A DNA stretch of 64,000 nucleotides from contig JAKIZM010000001.1 in assembly GCA_022708025.1 (NCBI GenBank), positions 62,001-126,000 of the forward strand, given 5' to 3'. The position numbers and the translations under genes were made by a program. The DNA is from Bacteroidota bacterium. Its GTDB lineage: Bacteria; Bacteroidota; Ignavibacteria; Ignavibacteriales; Ignavibacteriaceae. The notes beneath the pieces were generated by a model. It was given only the letters and a program-made list of their open reading frames with translations. It did not search any database and was not told the DNA's origin. Positions 62,755 to 64,000 of this stretch are shown one piece after another. Position 1 is the stretch's first letter. Each line of letters begins with the position of its first letter.

Positions 62755-63807
62755 TTAAGCAGTGTTTTTATTTGTCATCCAATTAAATCTATTTAAGAAT
62801 GATCTGATAAATCCGATAAATGCTGCAAGCCATGCTGTTAACGCAAAGTAAATAAAATACTCCGGTATTTTAACAAGAAAATAAATATCCATTGCGTGAG
62901 CCATACGGAATGTGCAGGCTGTATACATTCCAAGAGGGAACACAGCACCCCAATACAACGGGTCATATTTAAGCGGAAACCTTTTATAAACATGCCGCCA
63001 AATTGCGAGTATAATAAGCATCGGAATCCACCATGTGCCGGTTACCCAATAAAAAATTGTAAATCCCTTTATAAATGGTAACAGAGATTGAACAAATGGT
63101 GCGTTATCTGTTTCCATAATCAAAAGTGAACCGGCAAGAGTAGAGATTGCCATTGCACCCATATTAATCCAATAAGGCGGTGAAAGATCTCCCGGAACAA
63201 ACCTGAAAAAAGTATAACGATAAAAAATAAGTGAGATCATCCAGATGTAAAGCATTCCGCCCCAAAGCCACATACACAATGCTAAAAAATTCATTTGCAA
63301 TTTAAATGGCTGTTCCAAATGAGAAGCTAACAAGATACTTAATACTGCAATTGATTGTGTTGCAACTACTGCAAGAAGCCACGCACCTGTAATACCTTCA
63401 TCTAATGATGGTTTATTTTCTTTGACAGTAAAACCTGTAAAGATTGTGTAATTAAAAATAATCCAGGTGACAAGACCAATTATCCAGAGAATAAAAGAAA
63501 TAAAATAATTATCATAAATAATTATAACCTGACTGCCGAGGATACACGAACCGGCAACAAAGGTAAAAAATCCCGGACCTTTCTGATGATCGATCATATC
63601 AGTTAAAAAGTCCTTGTGAAAAAGAATTAACCTTAACGAAGTCAGTATTAGCAGTGAAATGTAAAACCAGACATTCAGCCAAAAAAGTAAATGAGCCAGC
63701 CAGACTATTTGTAAAAGATAACTCGAAATAGAAATAATTCCGGTTGACATCACCATCGCAAAATAAGCCGGAGGCAGATCTTTTATATGCTCTTTTAGTT
63801 TTGACAT
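62755..63807 (-). CDS. TDT-family (TehA/SLAC1-like) transporter
   Basis: Membrane protein of 350 residues with about ten helices. PPAYFAMVMSTGIISISSYL near 12-31 and LFWLNVWFYISLLILTSLRL near 41-60 are typical of the tellurite-resistance/dicarboxylate transporter family, as is YWGAVFPLGMYTACTFRMA near the end. Relatives include TehA and the plant anion channel SLAC1. It may carry small anions such as nitrite or organic acids, which would suit its place next to the nar operon. It converges with narK. Confidence 0.88.
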   Translation of the reverse strand: MSKLKEHIKDLPPAYFAMVMSTGIISISSYLLQIVWLAHLLFWLNVWFYISLLILTSLRLILFHKDFLTDMIDHQKGPGFFTFVAGSCILGSQVIIIYDNYFISFILWIIGLVTWIIFNYTIFTGFTVKENKPSLDEGITGAWLLAVVATQSIAVLSILLASHLEQPFKLQMNFLALCMWLWGGMLYIWMISLIFYRYTFFRFVPGDLSPPYWINMGAMAISTLAGSLLIMETDNAPFVQSLLPFIKGFTIFYWVTGTWWIPMLIILAIWRHVYKRFPLKYDPLYWGAVFPLGMYTACTFRMAHAMDIYFLVKIPEYFIYFALTAWLAAFIGFIRSFLNRFNWMTNKNTA

Positions 63808-64000
63808 AAGAATTTGACTTTTTTAAAGAACTAATTTATTTAGCTGTAAAATAAATTTAATAAAATCAAAAAAGACTAAGAAACTAAATAATATTTAAAA
63901 ATTCTGATTTACTTAGAAAAAGGATTTTAAGGATTAAGTCAAATTATTAATTTTTTTATTAGGAGTTTATCTTTTTATTCAAATGAATATTTTGTAATTT
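63808..64000. other. Right-end intergenic sequence
   Basis: 193 bp upstream of the transporter gene, continuing past the window. It has a degenerate half of the palindrome (GGATTAAGTCAA, 63931-63942) and a TATCTTTT 26 bp after it (63968-63975), at slightly wider spacing than the other sites. No gene is seen. Confidence 0.4.

Noticed and set aside
63930-63975. A fifth Crp/Fnr-type site at the right end
   Set aside because: Only one half matches the palindrome (10 of 14 positions) and TATCTTTT lies 26 bp rather than 23 bp from it. The gene it would drive is outside the window.
1-64000. tRNA, rRNA, transposase or integrase genes
   Set aside because: I looked for clover-leaf ends, conserved rRNA stretches and DDE or tyrosine recombinase motifs and saw none.

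Overview
The window is AT-rich DNA from a bacterium of the Bacteroidota/Ignavibacteriota kind. Three things point there: a secreted protein at 3573-6074 with a type IX secretion sorting domain, -10 elements of the TAnnTTTG type, and a clade II (Sec-exported) nitrous oxide reductase with the short nosL-D-F-Y arrangement. The assignment is inference; there is no rRNA or tRNA in the window. Most genes lie on the plus strand.

Layout. 1-6074: a PEGA-repeat Ser/Thr kinase, a TPR/IPT protein and a repeat-rich T9SS-secreted protein. 6312-17223: an UpxY-type NusG paralogue, a dienoyl-CoA-reductase-like SDR, a 1754-residue multi-PAS hybrid histidine kinase, purL, a YihY membrane protein and a Crp/Fnr regulator. 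17250-24578: a deoxyhypusine-synthase-like gene (minus) divergent from an operon of DUF2249 and DUF1858 proteins, two haem-copper-oxidase-like membrane proteins, a SufT-like protein, a ferredoxin and an NDH-2-like flavoprotein, followed by a cupin and a RIC/YtfE di-iron repair protein. 24646-34772: two related accessory sets of AhpD-like proteins, cupins and FAD/NAD(P)H reductases, separated by minus-strand envelope genes (27449-31320). 34930-42633: nitroreductase, C69 peptidase, an unknown secreted protein, formate-THF ligase and a probable type II restriction-modification pair. 43087-50759: a broken cupin gene, a GAF protein and a nos cluster (cytochrome c, nosZ, a NosB-position membrane protein, nosL, nosD, nosF, nosY, Rrf2 regulator). 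50860-52500: a small GC-richer insert with two integron attC-like inverted repeats. 52855-62598: a dissimilatory nitrate reductase operon (dihaem cytochrome c, narG, narH, a small haem protein, narJ, narI, narK). 62755-63807: a TDT-family transporter (minus).

How it fits together. The window encodes the first step (nitrate to nitrite) and last step (N2O to N2) of denitrification plus damage-repair and redox accessories. It holds no recognisable nitrite reductase and no canonical NO reductase. Four copies of the palindrome TGACTTAAGTCA stand before the DUF2249 operon, the CopD-like/AhpD-like set, the cupin-GAF unit and the nar operon. At each, the -10 position starts exactly 23 bp after the palindrome; three carry TAnnTTT(T/G) there and the fourth matches partly. 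This suggests class II activation by a Crp/Fnr protein. The regulator at 16522-17223 has the E..SR recognition-helix residues of FNR/DNR-type proteins and no N-terminal Fe-S cysteines, so it is a good candidate.

The DUF2249/oxidase-like operon (18657-23400) is the best candidate for a poorly described system: a nitrogen-oxide-responsive membrane redox module of unknown reaction.
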